NCBI GenBank assembly: GCA_009602725.1
Contig: WELB01000103.1
Coordinates: forward strand, 321,954-378,422
DNA from: Spirogloea muscicola
Taxonomy: Eukaryota > Streptophyta > Zygnematophyceae > Spirogloeales > Spirogloeaceae
Direction: 5' to 3'
Length of the DNA stretch: 56,469 bases
Position 1 is the stretch's first letter; every line of letters starts with the position of its first letter. A model generated the notes under the pieces. It searched no databases. It saw only the letters and a program-made list of their open reading frames with translations, and was not told the DNA's origin. Position numbers and translations under genes: made by a program. Shown piece after piece: positions 15,989 to 30,407 of this stretch.

Positions 15989-16018
15989 AGCTCCCGCTTG
16001 AAGGCTCAAGCGGGAGCT
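15989..16018. repeat. Perfect 13-bp hairpin
   Basis: AGCTCCCGCTTGA, a 4-base loop (AGGC), then its exact reverse complement TCAAGCGGGAGCT. It is the strongest small hairpin between the carboxypeptidase and sulfiredoxin genes. Neither flanking stop codon is close, so a terminator role is unsupported. Confidence 0.7.
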
Positions 16019-16340
16019 GCTGGTGGATATTAGGCATCTGTTCATCCTCCATTGAGTCAAGCTTCCCAGCAGTGTTCACAACCGCTAGCTCAGCTTTGGG
16101 GAAGTCCTGTCACGCGACTGCACAGCAAGACTCCACACGACCTTGAGAGTCTCCTACTTCTGTTTGAAATCCAAGTCACTTTCTCCCCTCCACAACACAG
16201 ACACCTCTTAACACAGCATTGGCAGTCCAACTTCGCGGCTTCAGGATGCTTGTACGATGTCTATATCTCCCTGTGACGTACTTTGAACGACTCATCCTTT
16301 CTCCTCATCGATAATGTCATCCATCACTTACTGCAGGACT

Positions 16341-16458
16341 GGAGTGTATATCAAAAGTGATGGAGAGGGCCTGAGAGGCCCACGTACAAAGGCAAGCACA
16401 TGGACAGATGTACGTCACCTGCTGCTAAGCTGACTTGCTCAGTAACCACGAGGCAGGC
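16341..16458 (+). repeat. SINE-like dispersed repeat, copy 2
   Basis: Begins GGAGTGTATATC, continues with GTGATGGAGAGGGCCTGAG, AAGCACATGGACAGATGTAC, GTCACCTGCTGCTAAGCTGA, and ends CTCAGTAACCACGAGGCAGG. It is close to copies 1 and 4. Confidence 0.75.
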
Positions 16459-16464
16459 CCGTAA

Positions 16465-16745
16465 TGAGAAGGCGCGCGGTGCGCATGAAATTGAAAGAAG
16501 AGAGGGCTCGCCCATTCAGGATAGGGGCTGGAAAAGCCAGCCCAGAAAAGGAGGAGGAACCGAGTACGAGACGGGGGCCAGGGGAAGCGCTAAGAGAAAC
16601 AAGCACAACAAGAAGCAGAGCAGCTACGTATTACTCAGTAACCCCTGCTACGCAGCCTCAGGTCAGAGAAGCTAGGCTCCTGGAAGTGGGCCCCCTGGCC
16701 AGAGCCATGGGGGGTCCCCCAGCTGATGCCCGAATACGGGCCGCC
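16465..16745 (+). repeat. Composite of repeat modules upstream of sulfiredoxin
   Basis: Contains GAAGGCGCGCGGTGCGCATG, the hairpin module GGGGCTGGAAAAGCCAGCCC preceded by GGGCTCGCCCATT, an ACTCAGTAACCCC tail, and a short GATGCCCGAATAC block shared with 4680. It ends shortly before the GC-rich leader of the sulfiredoxin gene. Confidence 0.65.
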
Positions 16746-16886
16746 AGTTGCTAAGGGTTTACAGCTCGCTAGCTGTAAACCCCCCCCCCCCACCTCCTCC
16801 AGCCGCGCCGCCACGTGGCGGTCCAAGAGGCGCCGTGACTGAGCGCTCTCGCGGCACCCACGTGGCAAGGAATTGGGCCCCCAGGC

Positions 16887-16921
<35 letters not shown>

Positions 16922-16944
16922 AAACTCGCGCTCACAGCGGCGCC

Positions 16945-18289
16945 ATGGCGCTGGCCGTCGCGCCGCCCGCCNNNNNNNNNNNNNNNNNNNNNNNNNNNNN
17001 NNNNNNNNNNNNNNNNNNNNNNNNNNNNNNNNNNNNNNNNNNNNNNNNNNNNNNNNNNNNNNNNNNNNNNNNNNNNNNNNNNNNNNNNNNNNNNNNNNNN
17101 NNNNNNNNNNNNNNNNNNNNNNNNNNNNNNNNNNNNNNNNNNNNNNNNNNNNNNNNNNNNNNNNNNNNNNNNNNNNNNNNNNNNNNNNNNNNNNNNNNNN
17201 NNNNNNNNNNNNNNNNNNNNNNNNNNNNNNNNNNNNNNNNNNNNNNNNNNNNNNNNNNNNNGGCCGCCGCGGCGGCGATGGCGGGGGCCCGCCCGGCCGG
17301 CGGGGCTTCTGGCACGGCCGCCAGGAGCGCTACTGAGAGCCGCGGTGGCTGAGAGCGCCGGGCGGCGCAGGGGCGAGGGGCCCTCGTGTGCTGGAGCTGC
17401 CGCTGGGCGACATCCGGCGGCCGCTGCTGCGGACGCGGGTGAACGACCAGGCCAAGGTGGCGGCGCTCGCCCAGAGCATCGCCGAGATCGGCCTCCAAGA
17501 GCCGGTCCGTGCCTCCGCCGCTCCGACTGCTGGCAATCCGTCGACCTTTCAAGCCACCCGATAACGAGGAAAAGATTGACATAAAATTAGCCATTGCTAT
17601 ATGCTTATCTTGCTTCAGATTCTGCGCACAACTTTCATTGATGCATTTTCATGATCATTCGATGCATCTCCAGGCACTGCACTCCGTCACACTGTCTGAC
17701 TGAGTGCCACTGTCAAAGCCCGGGGTCGCCCACGTTGATGCCTTGTGGAGATTCTCAGGCCAAATCTTGTGCTGTTTCCTTTGCTCCAGATTGATGTCCT
17801 TGAGGTGGAGGGGAAGTACTACGGTGAGCTGGATGTGATTGCAGCAGTCATCCTACAACAGCCCTCTGTGCTCAATGAGAGGCCATGCTGAGTTTACCGA
17901 CCGATTGGAGTACACATGATTCCAGTGAGGGCCATAGTAAAGCGCATGTGGCATTGCCTCCGTACTTGTTACACCTGAACTTGTCATATACGCGCGATGC
18001 CAACCGCAGGTTTCTCCGGCTGTCATCGCTATGAAGCTCATCAGCGCCTTGGGCTGCCCACCATCAAGTGCCGCGTGCGTCAAGCAACCCGTGACGTGTT
18101 GAGGTGGGCTTTGTGACCGAATGGCACCTGACTGCAAGCATTGTCACCGCCTTGTAGCTGACCGCAAGTCTGTAGCCTGGACTCGGTATCTTCAGTGTAC
18201 GATTGCTTGCCAGTACATAGTCCCTCATGGTGCAACTTCCCCTGACTATGTAAAGCATTATGTCTTTGTGCAGGATGCATATGAGATGA
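16945..18289 (+). CDS. SRX: Sulfiredoxin (plant type), interrupted by assembly gap
   Basis: Sulfiredoxin reduces cysteine-sulfinic acid in over-oxidised 2-Cys peroxiredoxins using ATP; plant enzymes act in plastids and mitochondria. The presumed start (16945, MALAVAPPA) begins a transit-peptide-like exon lost in the gap 16972-17261. Visible exons: about 17371-17504 (VLELPLGDIRRPLLRTRVND, then KVAALAQSIAEIGLQEP), 17790-17823 (IDVLEVEGKYYG), 18010-18103 and 18274-18289. The third carries the catalytic motif FSGCHRYEAHQRLGLPTIKC with the active-site Cys. The 16-base terminal exon adds MHMR and a stop, restoring the usual LRHHMR-like end; without that splice the protein would end in WAL after a read-through donor. 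The sulfiredoxin (ParB-like) core is complete. The exact N-terminus and the intron count inside the gap are unknown. Confidence 0.9.
16972..17261. other. Assembly gap (290 N)
   Basis: A run of N inside the first part of the sulfiredoxin gene, preceded by a pure GCC-triplet run (about 16888-16920). The GC-rich triplet repeat is the likely cause of the gap. Confidence 0.99.
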
Positions 18290-18611
18290 ACCCCTCCTCT
18301 CTCTTCCCCTCCCCACTCCGCCCCCCTCGCCCCCCCCCAAAGTCCTTGGTTTGTGACGAGCTGTGGCGATTGCCTAGGCTTCAGCCAATTGTCTAAAAGG
18401 AAGGTAGCATGTGAGGGCCTCGAATAGAAGCCATTGGGCTTCCCTTGTACAGTGACAACAAAGGTGTGGCATAAGCTGTGTATATGTGAAAGCTGAACAC
18501 TTGATGCAATGCGGCATTTCTTCAAGGGAATGAAGACATGGCAGTGAGGTTGCATGGCATCATTGCGTAATAGAGGTGAAGCAAGTCTCAATAAGCCTTT
18601 TTGGGCTTGTC

Positions 18612-21600
18612 CTAGTCCTCTGTTATGAATGCTGTAGCGACATGGAGCAGTCTGGGTGCAGCGAGGGCGTACATGCGCTCACGGAGCTGGCTGTCGGCAG
18701 AGTCAACAGCGCTGCTGTCCCCTTCACTGGGATAAGGGCACGATAAGATGACCTCCTTGATAGTTGGCCCTTGATCACCAAGGAGAGGTCCCGGCAAGAC
18801 CACATCAGAGCTACTCCTACTCTGGTGCATGTTGGAGAAGAAGTCTACAAGTGTTGCTCTCTCGGCGCCCATCCCCTGATCCAAGAGCATCGCAGGATGG
18901 AGTCCATTAGTGTCACTGACACAGAACCTTGAAAACTTGCAGCTCAAGCTTGTCCAATGTCTCACCTTGTCCATTGGAAGGAGGACGTGTGAGAGCTTCA
19001 GTCCGTCCTCATCCAAAAGTGACTCCACCAATGCCGGCAGAGTGGGAAACTTCTGTAGCAGGGAAGCAGCTGCCACGAGCCACCTTTCCTCGTGGCCAAA
19101 CCTCTGGCTCAAGTCCCTGTACTTGACTGCAGTGGCCACATCGGTAAATTCTTACTGTGCTGTAGCAGCTGCACTTGACCATGGTAGCAAAAGCTCAGAT
19201 AGCTGACCACGACGTTGAGTGCAGCAACAGTCATACAGCTAGTATACGTCTTGGAGCAGTAAGATATATTGTATGCATGTGCAACAGAGAGGTGGACCTT
19301 GACAGAAGTGACAAACAAACATGTCACCAGCTGAGATCCCCTACATTGCTCCTGCTTGGTGTGACCCAGGCTGGGAAGGGTGGTCGTTAGCAGGGCTTTC
19401 AGCCGGCCTTCGGCCGCACGAAGGACTGGGTTGTCCTCGATTGAGCCAGGCTGTGTGAGGACGTGTGCAGCGGACGCTGCGGCAATGTCCAGTAGCTGGC
19501 CTACCAGGTCTTGGGGATTGATTGTCTCCAGGTAGTGCATCACCTGTCAATGTCAAGGAAGACCACAAGTGATTAAATAATTGCAAGTCACACAAGAAGA
19601 GCATCAGACCAGGAGGCGCTTGCACATTTGGGTCAATTTGCCGTGTTTGCTGATACGGCACATGAATCAGACATCTCAAAAGTCTGCCCGCTAGTGTCAC
19701 ACACAACATTAGAAAGCCTTGATGGCTCTTACATGTAATGCTAATGTGTTTGGAGCCCACCTTCTCCGCTTCCCTTGTGTGGTCAAAGAGAGGCCTCTGC
19801 TTGAAAGCTGGGGCAGCTTCTGCCTTGTCCCACACCTCCCTCCACAGATTGCCGCTTTCTTCCATTCGTGCAGAGAGCTGACCCGCTGGCGGCCATGCCG
19901 CCTGATCTGCAGCAGAGCTTGGTGCCTCAGACTGCCCATGCACCTCATCCTCTCTGACCACCCAGTCTCGAGGCGAGTGCCATCTCACAAAGTCAGCCAG
20001 CACTGCGCCTGGATTGGCGGCTTTGAAGGCTGCCATATCTGTCACATGAGAGAATTCTCAATCAAGTCAAGGAACGAGCCAGCTCAGTTGCTCTCAGATC
20101 ATAATCACTTCTGATGAACATGTCTGTCAATACAGTGGAATTTGATTCCTCTCTTTGCACCTGATGCAAGCATTCCACTTTGTATTCTGGCTCTTGTCTC
20201 CTTGGCCTGCAACTTTCCACGGCAACATTACAACACTCTCCCTGCAGCTTGACGGACCGACTGACGTACACATGTCTTTGTCACGGGTCTTTCATTGAAT
20301 ATTTGGTTGCAGATGAGCTGCCGTGCACACTCGAAGACAACTGCTTTGACTGGAAGTGACTGACCGAAGTCGAGTTGCCCAGCCCAGCAAGTGCTTGCTC
20401 CCGCTCCTCGAGCATGTCTTCGGTCATGTAGGGAGCCTCCTGTCCAAGGAGGTTGTAACGTCTATGTAACATCTATGGGCAGTAATGCCAAAGTCACCAA
20501 GAATGTCCTCAACCTTTAACACAGATATATTTGAGAGAGATTTAACTTACCTGCGTCAGGGGAGCAAACATGCGGTGGCGTACTTCAATAAGCATCTCAT
20601 TGCCAAAGGGCTGCCAGGTTCCACTCCTCTTAGGACGAGGCAAAGCTTTCTCCCCAGCTCCCTGGTCTGATGCAGCAACCGTATCGACTGGCTGTGCAAA
20701 TCCAGCACTGTGATGGCAGAAAAGGGAATGTACGTCAGAAACTGCAAGCGACAGATATTTAGGACACTGCCTGACCTTTATTATGTACCCCTGATTGCCC
20801 AATGCTAATCCTGGGTCTAGATCCCAAGGCCCATACAGATATTGACATGGAGCTGACTCCTAGTCCAACAAACGCACCTACCTGTCAGGATCAGAACAGC
20901 TTTCGTAAGTGGTTTCATTGCTCTCTGTGTCCATGCGGTCGTCGTCAGCCTCGCTTTCGTGCTGGGCAACAAAATACCGACGGTAATTGTCAATTTTGCC
21001 ACACGGTGATGAAACAAAGTCCAGCAGGTACCTAGACCAGTAGTTGGACACTTTCTGGCTCTGTCTTTGTTGTGTAGAAAGCATCTCTCTGCGCACTGGA
21101 AAGGGCTCAGTCACGCAGCAGTTTTGCTACTAATTAGGAAACGAAGTTACCAGCTCCAAGTATCCTCCTTTGCTAGCTTGCGCATGGGAATCTTCCAACT
21201 CCTTGTCTTCCAGGTTGTTGGGCTCTCTCTCAGGCTCAGGCCCTTCTGTCGCTCCTGAGATCTTCATTCTTATGCAGATAGCCAGCTGATGATTTGCAGA
21301 AGCACCCAACTACAGCATCAGAAGGAACCCACTGCTTTGACCTGACTGAAAGGCCGGTCCAAGTGATAGAGAAAAGCACCTTGCAATCTTATCAGGCAGT
21401 GTAGCTGATGCACTCTATTCCATGCTGCCTCTTGCAAAGACAGGATAAGGATGAACTCAGATAAGAAAAGCAGGTAAAGACCATTTGCAATTTCTGATGC
21501 AGGAGGCAACAGCGAAAATCAGGAGTAGAAGCTTGCACTCGCGGCAGTGGTAATCCTTCATCCCAGTGCCACCTCACCTCCCTCACAAACTCTGTCCACA

Positions 21601-24600
21601 GGACTGCAAGTGCTGCAGAACATTTGCCAGACTCTTGGTAAGGAATGGACGGTAAAAGTGTGCAGATCAAGCAGGAGTCCCTAGTAAAACAGTGGCTGCA
21701 GCCTCCTACCAGCCTCATTCGATAGAGAAAGTCCGAAAGCTGAAGGCACACACCCCGTATGTTGCAAGTTCCAAAGCGTAAGGCATGCAGAGCCAGTCGG
21801 CTCAGTAGAGAGTCTGGTGGAGCAGTCTTGCCCAGCAGCAACCTCTGCGCACCGGAATTGTTGTCCTCTTTGTCTTGTCCTGCCCACGTACAGAAGGACG
21901 TGGCAATGGATCACCTTGTGTGCTGATCTCACCAATGGTACATGTAAGAGCCTAGCAAGCGCTCGACATGGCTATATGCAATTTAGCCATGGGCAAGGCA
22001 AGTGTTGTCACTGCTGAGCCACATTTGTCACAGCATCAGCAACAGCAGCAGCAGCTGTCGTTGTGCAAGTGGTTGAGGCATACCAGACTCGAACAGATCT
22101 TTGAGAACTCTCTCAAGCACTGCAGGTGGTGGAACTGTAAGCCCTGTTCCATTGCCAGGCAAGCTTGCTGTCATGGATGCAAGAGGGTCAATCAGTGCTG
22201 TCCTTCCAAGGACCACAGGCAGATGCCCTTAGCAAGTTGCATGTAAGGCAACCTCTGCCCGCGCAGCCCAACTTGCCAAAGACCGACACGAGAAGCATTC
22301 ACTCAGCCTTTCTTAGATTCAGAACTACTGATGAGACTGGTCTCAAAGTCCTGGAGTTGGTATTTCTGAAGGACCACAGCCCACTCTTCCAAGTTCTTGA
22401 CTTCTGCGTCTGCAGATTAGATGGCCTTTGCAATCTAATCTGCAACCTCACCGCAATCTGACCTGTTATGTGATCCTCCATGAATGGATGAGCATCTGCT
22501 GCTCCAAGAGCTGCTGACATTGCCTGCAGTCGCCCAGCAAAGCCGGACATGTTTGCCTCATCCGTTGCATCTTCCGTCCTGCGCAAATGATTTGACAAAG
22601 CAACAGCTTAAGATACAGTGTGCAAGCATGTGCAGCGAAGTGAGTTTGCAAGCAGCCAACAGAACAGGCAAACTTAAAATGAAAGCCATGAAGAATTGAG
22701 GAGACTCAAAGATTGTTGTTGCTAGTTGCTGGCCTACAATTGCTGACCATATAGGCGCTTGCACTACACGTAGATGCCACTTGTCAGCTTCTAGGGCGGA
22801 TGAGTTCTCCAACATGGCAGCATCAGCAGCATCTGAGAGTCTTCGGTTTCGCCAGGTGGCCACGACTTCGAAGCCTTCAAAGCATGCACCAATGTGGTGT
22901 AAGCATATGACTTGGTCCAGCTCAATTAGGAGTATGCCTGCTCCTGTTCACCTTCATCAGAGTGCAGTCCACAACCTTCTTTCGCTGAAGCTGGTACTAA
23001 AAGTGGGAAGAATAAGTTGCACTTATCGTTCAAAAGCCTTCTCATGCAATACTACTATACATACTACTATTAGTGCTAGCTTGCTGTATTTGTGCTCTGC
23101 ATTCATCTTCAACACCGAGCACTAAGAAGCACATGGCATGAGACATTATTGACTGTCAAGCTCCAGTTGGACAACCTTTCACAGGGTCGTCCATTGAGTG
23201 CCAATCAGCCCACGGGCACTCCGAGTCCCAAGGCGGTTCCGGGCCCCATATCTCCTCGGAGAGCTCGGCTTGGTTGCTTGGGAGGCCCTTGCAGCTGCCA
23301 TCTTCCGCATACTCAGAGCCTCTTAGAGGCGTCCGGTAAGTGAGGCGCAGGGCCACTGTATCTTGACCGCTTGTCGAGGTGTCATGGTACTTCTGGCAGG
23401 GTCAAGTGTACATAATTAGACCAACTTTGGGTCAAGCGATGCTAGATACCCATACAGACGCACCCTCACAAATAGAAGACCTCAACCAAGTCTAGCGCAG
23501 ACTGGCCTTGCTTTTTGCAAATAGCTTGCAAGCTCGTTGCTGCAGTCAGTGTGATTGCCCTGCTTGGTGAAACAGTGGCTCACCGATCCTATGAATTGGT
23601 GGAAGAGGCCAGGGAAGGTCAGAAGGTCACTGTCATACTTCTTTCGGGCAAGGTCACTCTTGTAATGGTACGAATAACTTCCTGCTGTCTTAGCTCCTTC
23701 GTACCGGGTGTCAAGACTGGTTGTTGATACAAATGCAGGCCAGTCACTGCAAAGAAGCGAGAAATGGACTGTGGGTTTCAACATGCTTCAAGCATACAGC
23801 AGAGACTTACGGAGAGCTGCCTCCTCAAAGTCTTGGTGTCATGTACAGCCTCCCTACTGCATGGACCCTCCTAAACTCAAGCAATCTCATGCATTGGAGC
23901 TTCAGCAGTTGTGAGGGCATTGAACACACTACACACAAATTGATGATGAACTTTGGTGTTTCTCTGTGAGGGAGAGTCAAGAGTGAACCTGTCACAATTG
24001 CAAAGCGCCACTGTTAGTGTGCTGAGCAGGAAGGTAGCTTCACTCTGCATCTGATCAGCTGCAGGTTTCGTTGAGTTGGGCGCTTCAAGAACCTAGCAGA
24101 GAAAGAGGCACTCAGGAACCTGTGAGTAACCAGATCTAGAAGTAAAATCACTCGGCAGTCTTTGGCATGAGCTGCACCAATATTACAAGTCATGAAGATG
24201 TCACGTGCTTTTGAAGGCTACAACCAGCTTGTATAGGACTTAATTTGCAGAAATGAGCAATCTAGCATGTCAAGGGGGTCACCAATGGAGGCAAATGGGA
24301 AGCTCAACAGGTGATAATCACCACAAGGTCTTTCACGCCGAACAGCAGCTGTAGGGTCTTGACACGGTGCTCAGGATAATATGGGCCTGTTCACATGCCC
24401 CTGGTAAGTTGCTACAGCGTCAATTCTCTGCGGAGTCACAGGCATCATGATGGCTTCCGAGCTGTGCTCCACAGTTCTGCAACTTTAGCGTAGCCAATAG
24501 GAGGAACGTACATTCTTCACATGCACCAGTTATGGTCATTGTGATCACCCTTGCTAGCTCCTTCGAAGTCGAGTGCGCCAATGCAGCTGTTGGAGTTGTG

Positions 24601-25338
24601 ACTGGACTCCGGGGAGAAGTAGTACGTGAGTGTGTACTCTGTGCTGCAATAGATGCAGACCTGACTGAGGTACCTCATCTCAGAGGAGCCTTCCAGGCCT
24701 TGGGATGCCATGCTGGACTCTCTGTCCACCTGCCACTGTCTGCAGGCTCCCTCGACAATGGCAATGAACCTGCTCATGACAGAAGCAGGCATAGCATGGG
24801 GAAATGCGTGGACTGCAGACATGCAGTGTCTCATATGTAACTTGTGCGCATCTTTACGTGGTTGAACATGAACAAGAGTTATATAGTGAAGAATTTCTGC
24901 AGCAGGCCGGCGAGGAGCATGATACATAGCTGCTGCGTTTGATCGAGCTTGGGCAGACCTTTCCCAAGGGGAGGCAAGGGTGTAGTCCTCAAATCCTTCA
25001 ACCTGCAAACACAATCACAGACGGAATGGTCCCTGTGTTAGGTGCTGACACAATGTGTTAGTACCGTTAGCACCGGTGTTCCCAGCAACAGCCCGCCTGG
25101 GTAGCTCTACAGAAGCTGTAGAAATTGGACATATAAGCGTGCTTATACCATTACGACTGCTGCACATCTGTCATCTAGAGTGCAGGTGTGAGAGATACGT
25201 CAAACCTGGACACAGAGTCCAGGAGGGATGTCAAGGGCTAAGCTGTTAGCGGAAGCTGTGCTGACAGCCGCAGACCTCGTCGTCGTCTTCCTCCTGCGAC
25301 TCGAAGCCGTCGAGGGCGTGGTCCGTCTGCTCGCCCAT
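18612..25338 (-). CDS. RAB3GAP1: Rab3 GTPase-activating protein catalytic subunit
   Basis: Rab3GAP1 pairs with Rab3GAP2 as a GAP/GEF for Rab3/Rab18-type GTPases in ER and lipid-droplet trafficking. Exons (high to low): 25276-25338, 24959-25002, 24549-24769, 24322-24386, 23989-24092, 23584-23746, 23176-23392, 22770-22874, 22463-22570, 22084-22134, 21754-21879, 21482-21612, 21151-21285, 20882-20961, 20551-20707, 20365-20439, one small unplaced exon, 19761-20038, 19366-19543, 18966-19150, 18612-18875. Landmarks: MGEQTDHALDGFE start; FEDYTLASPWERF; LFGVKDL; CPWADWHSMDDPVKG; PPPAVLERVLKDLFES; ALAVLWTEFVREVRWHWDE; APYMTEDMLEERE; DMAAFKAANPGAVLADFVRW; the GAP-region segment QLSARMEESGNLWREVW; RPLFDHTREAEK; C-terminal KEVILSC and ERMYALAAPRLLHVATAF. 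About 930 aa, near the family length. The exon joining GLGNSTS to DMAAF is not resolved, and the 22570/22770 junction is chosen only by phase. Confidence 0.9.
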
Positions 25339-26938
25339 GCTGTGGCCGCGAGGCTCGTCACACGGCGTCGCGAGCCAAGCGCCTCCGCGTGAGCTCAGCG
25401 ACGTTGGCTACCAGTGGCAGGATGGCCTCCGCCGCCGTGCAGCCATCGGCGTCGGCATAGTGACGGCTCTCGTCGCGCTGTGCTCGCCAGCGTGCTGGCA
25501 GCCTAACGAGCGCTGTCAGAGCTGCAGTGCCGCAATGTAACGAACGGCCTTGCCTGCAGCCAAGTGCTGTCTCCCCACCGAATCTCGGGAGCCTCAGGTA
25601 CTCATTGCCAGTAATGAGCCCTCTATAAGCGAGTCCTCTATCCGGCCCTTCCAGACGTTGTCCATTCGTTTGGGCTGGGGCCTCTCACAGTCATTGCTGT
25701 CGATTCGGAAGAGCTGATCCTAATCTATAACTCCTATACAAGTCATTTATGTCTACTCTGGGCTGGCCACACACAGCGATCGCCCTTTATTGAAAGCGTC
25801 TTTCTCTCAACAAGTGCCTTGCCTTCCCATTTTCGATTCCAAGAGGATGAGAAGCTTTCGTGTCCAGAGAAGAGAGGAGGAGCGCAGTGCACATGACATG
25901 AAAGGGAGGCCATGCGAGACTCGTGTGCGCACAGAAGCAGAAGCTAAGCATGCTTCCACGTGATTTGTGATCGATTCTATAACCTGAGCTAAGTATTCAG
26001 CCGTGTACCGCCGTTGGACAACTGCTCGCTCACTCAGATATTCTGCATGCATCTATCACTTCCACTGCAGCATACTAGGTAATTGCAGTGCACTTACGGG
26101 CACGCTGTGCTCTAGCTGTGTTGCACTTTAGCTGTGCTAGTGGGTGCGACTTTAGGGTAGTGACATTCTCTGGCTGCAAAATTGCAACTGCCGACTTAGA
26201 GAGAAAAGGTGCGGTGCACACGATGTGAACGTAGAGATGTATGAATACGACATGTAGAGGCCACTTGCATCGCTGAGTGGTATAGCACTCCCAACCCTTT
26301 GACATATTGTCCAATCGTTTGGGGCGGCCTTTCACAGCCATTCTCACCCTCTTTGGAAGACCTTTCTGATGAAGTTGCAGCAGCAGTGACGAACCAACAA
26401 TCAATAGATACGTCAAGGTCTACTAATGTCGGAGGTAGGCGGGGTTTTACTCTTCAAGTAACCCATCGCCCTGGTAATCTTCCACGTCATATTTAATTCT
26501 TCAAGTGTCCTTCACAAGGTCATTCTTGTATGCCTGGAGCCTTTCTGAAGTAGGATAGAATCGGTAAAGCTCCATTTCAGGCACGGACGACCCATTGACC
26601 CAGGCCTTGGTCTCAACTTCGAAGGTAGTAAATATTATTTAGTGTTTACATGAGCACTGAGCTCAGCTCAGCTGGCCTTGACGTTGATTTATATGATTGC
26701 TGGACCCGTGTTGCATTGAATGCTAAGGAAAGACCACTGCTGCTTCTAAGTGAGCAACTTTGCTTCTACGTATGATTCCTCTAGACATGTAAATGATGAT
26801 GGTCACAATTGGGACAACAGCTTCCAATATGGCAACTTAATGTTACAGGCAACGACGAAAGGTAGGTGTTGCATGTCCCCAGCGCTGCGCCAAACAGATT
26901 GCCTGCTACCATTGTCCTTTCAGGTTGTTAGCTCAAGC
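25339..26938. repeat. Intergenic block with hairpin modules
   Basis: Reverse-orientation hairpin modules lie at about 25640-25710 (GTCCATTCGTTTGGGCTGGG, CTCACAGTCATTGC) and 26300-26360 (GTCCAATCGTTTGGGGCGGC, CACAGCCATTCTC). A GCGCAGTGCACATGACATGA module is at about 25875. The first 160 bases are a GC-rich island at the Rab3GAP promoter. The rest shows no gene. Confidence 0.55.
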
Positions 26939-30325
<3,387 letters not shown>

Positions 30326-30373
30326 GGCTTGTCCCAGCAGCGGAGAACTGGCTGGACTGCGGATGAAGCGCCT

Positions 30374-30407
<34 letters not shown>

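Noticed and set aside
16748-17584. Long open frames on both strands across the N run
   Set aside because: They are open only because N is translated as X. The real coding there is sulfiredoxin with exons at 17371-17504 and on.
24395-24476. Candidate Rab3GAP exon (EHSSEAIMMPV)
   Set aside because: Splicing it in forces a stop just downstream. Skipping it joins ALDFEGASKG to PYYPEHRVKTLQLLFGVKDL in phase and matches the family order.
25337-25540. Small plus-strand ORF with a hydrophobic stretch, divergent from Rab3GAP
   Set aside because: Possible membrane segment, but it lies in the GC-rich promoter island, has no recognisable family and no following exon.
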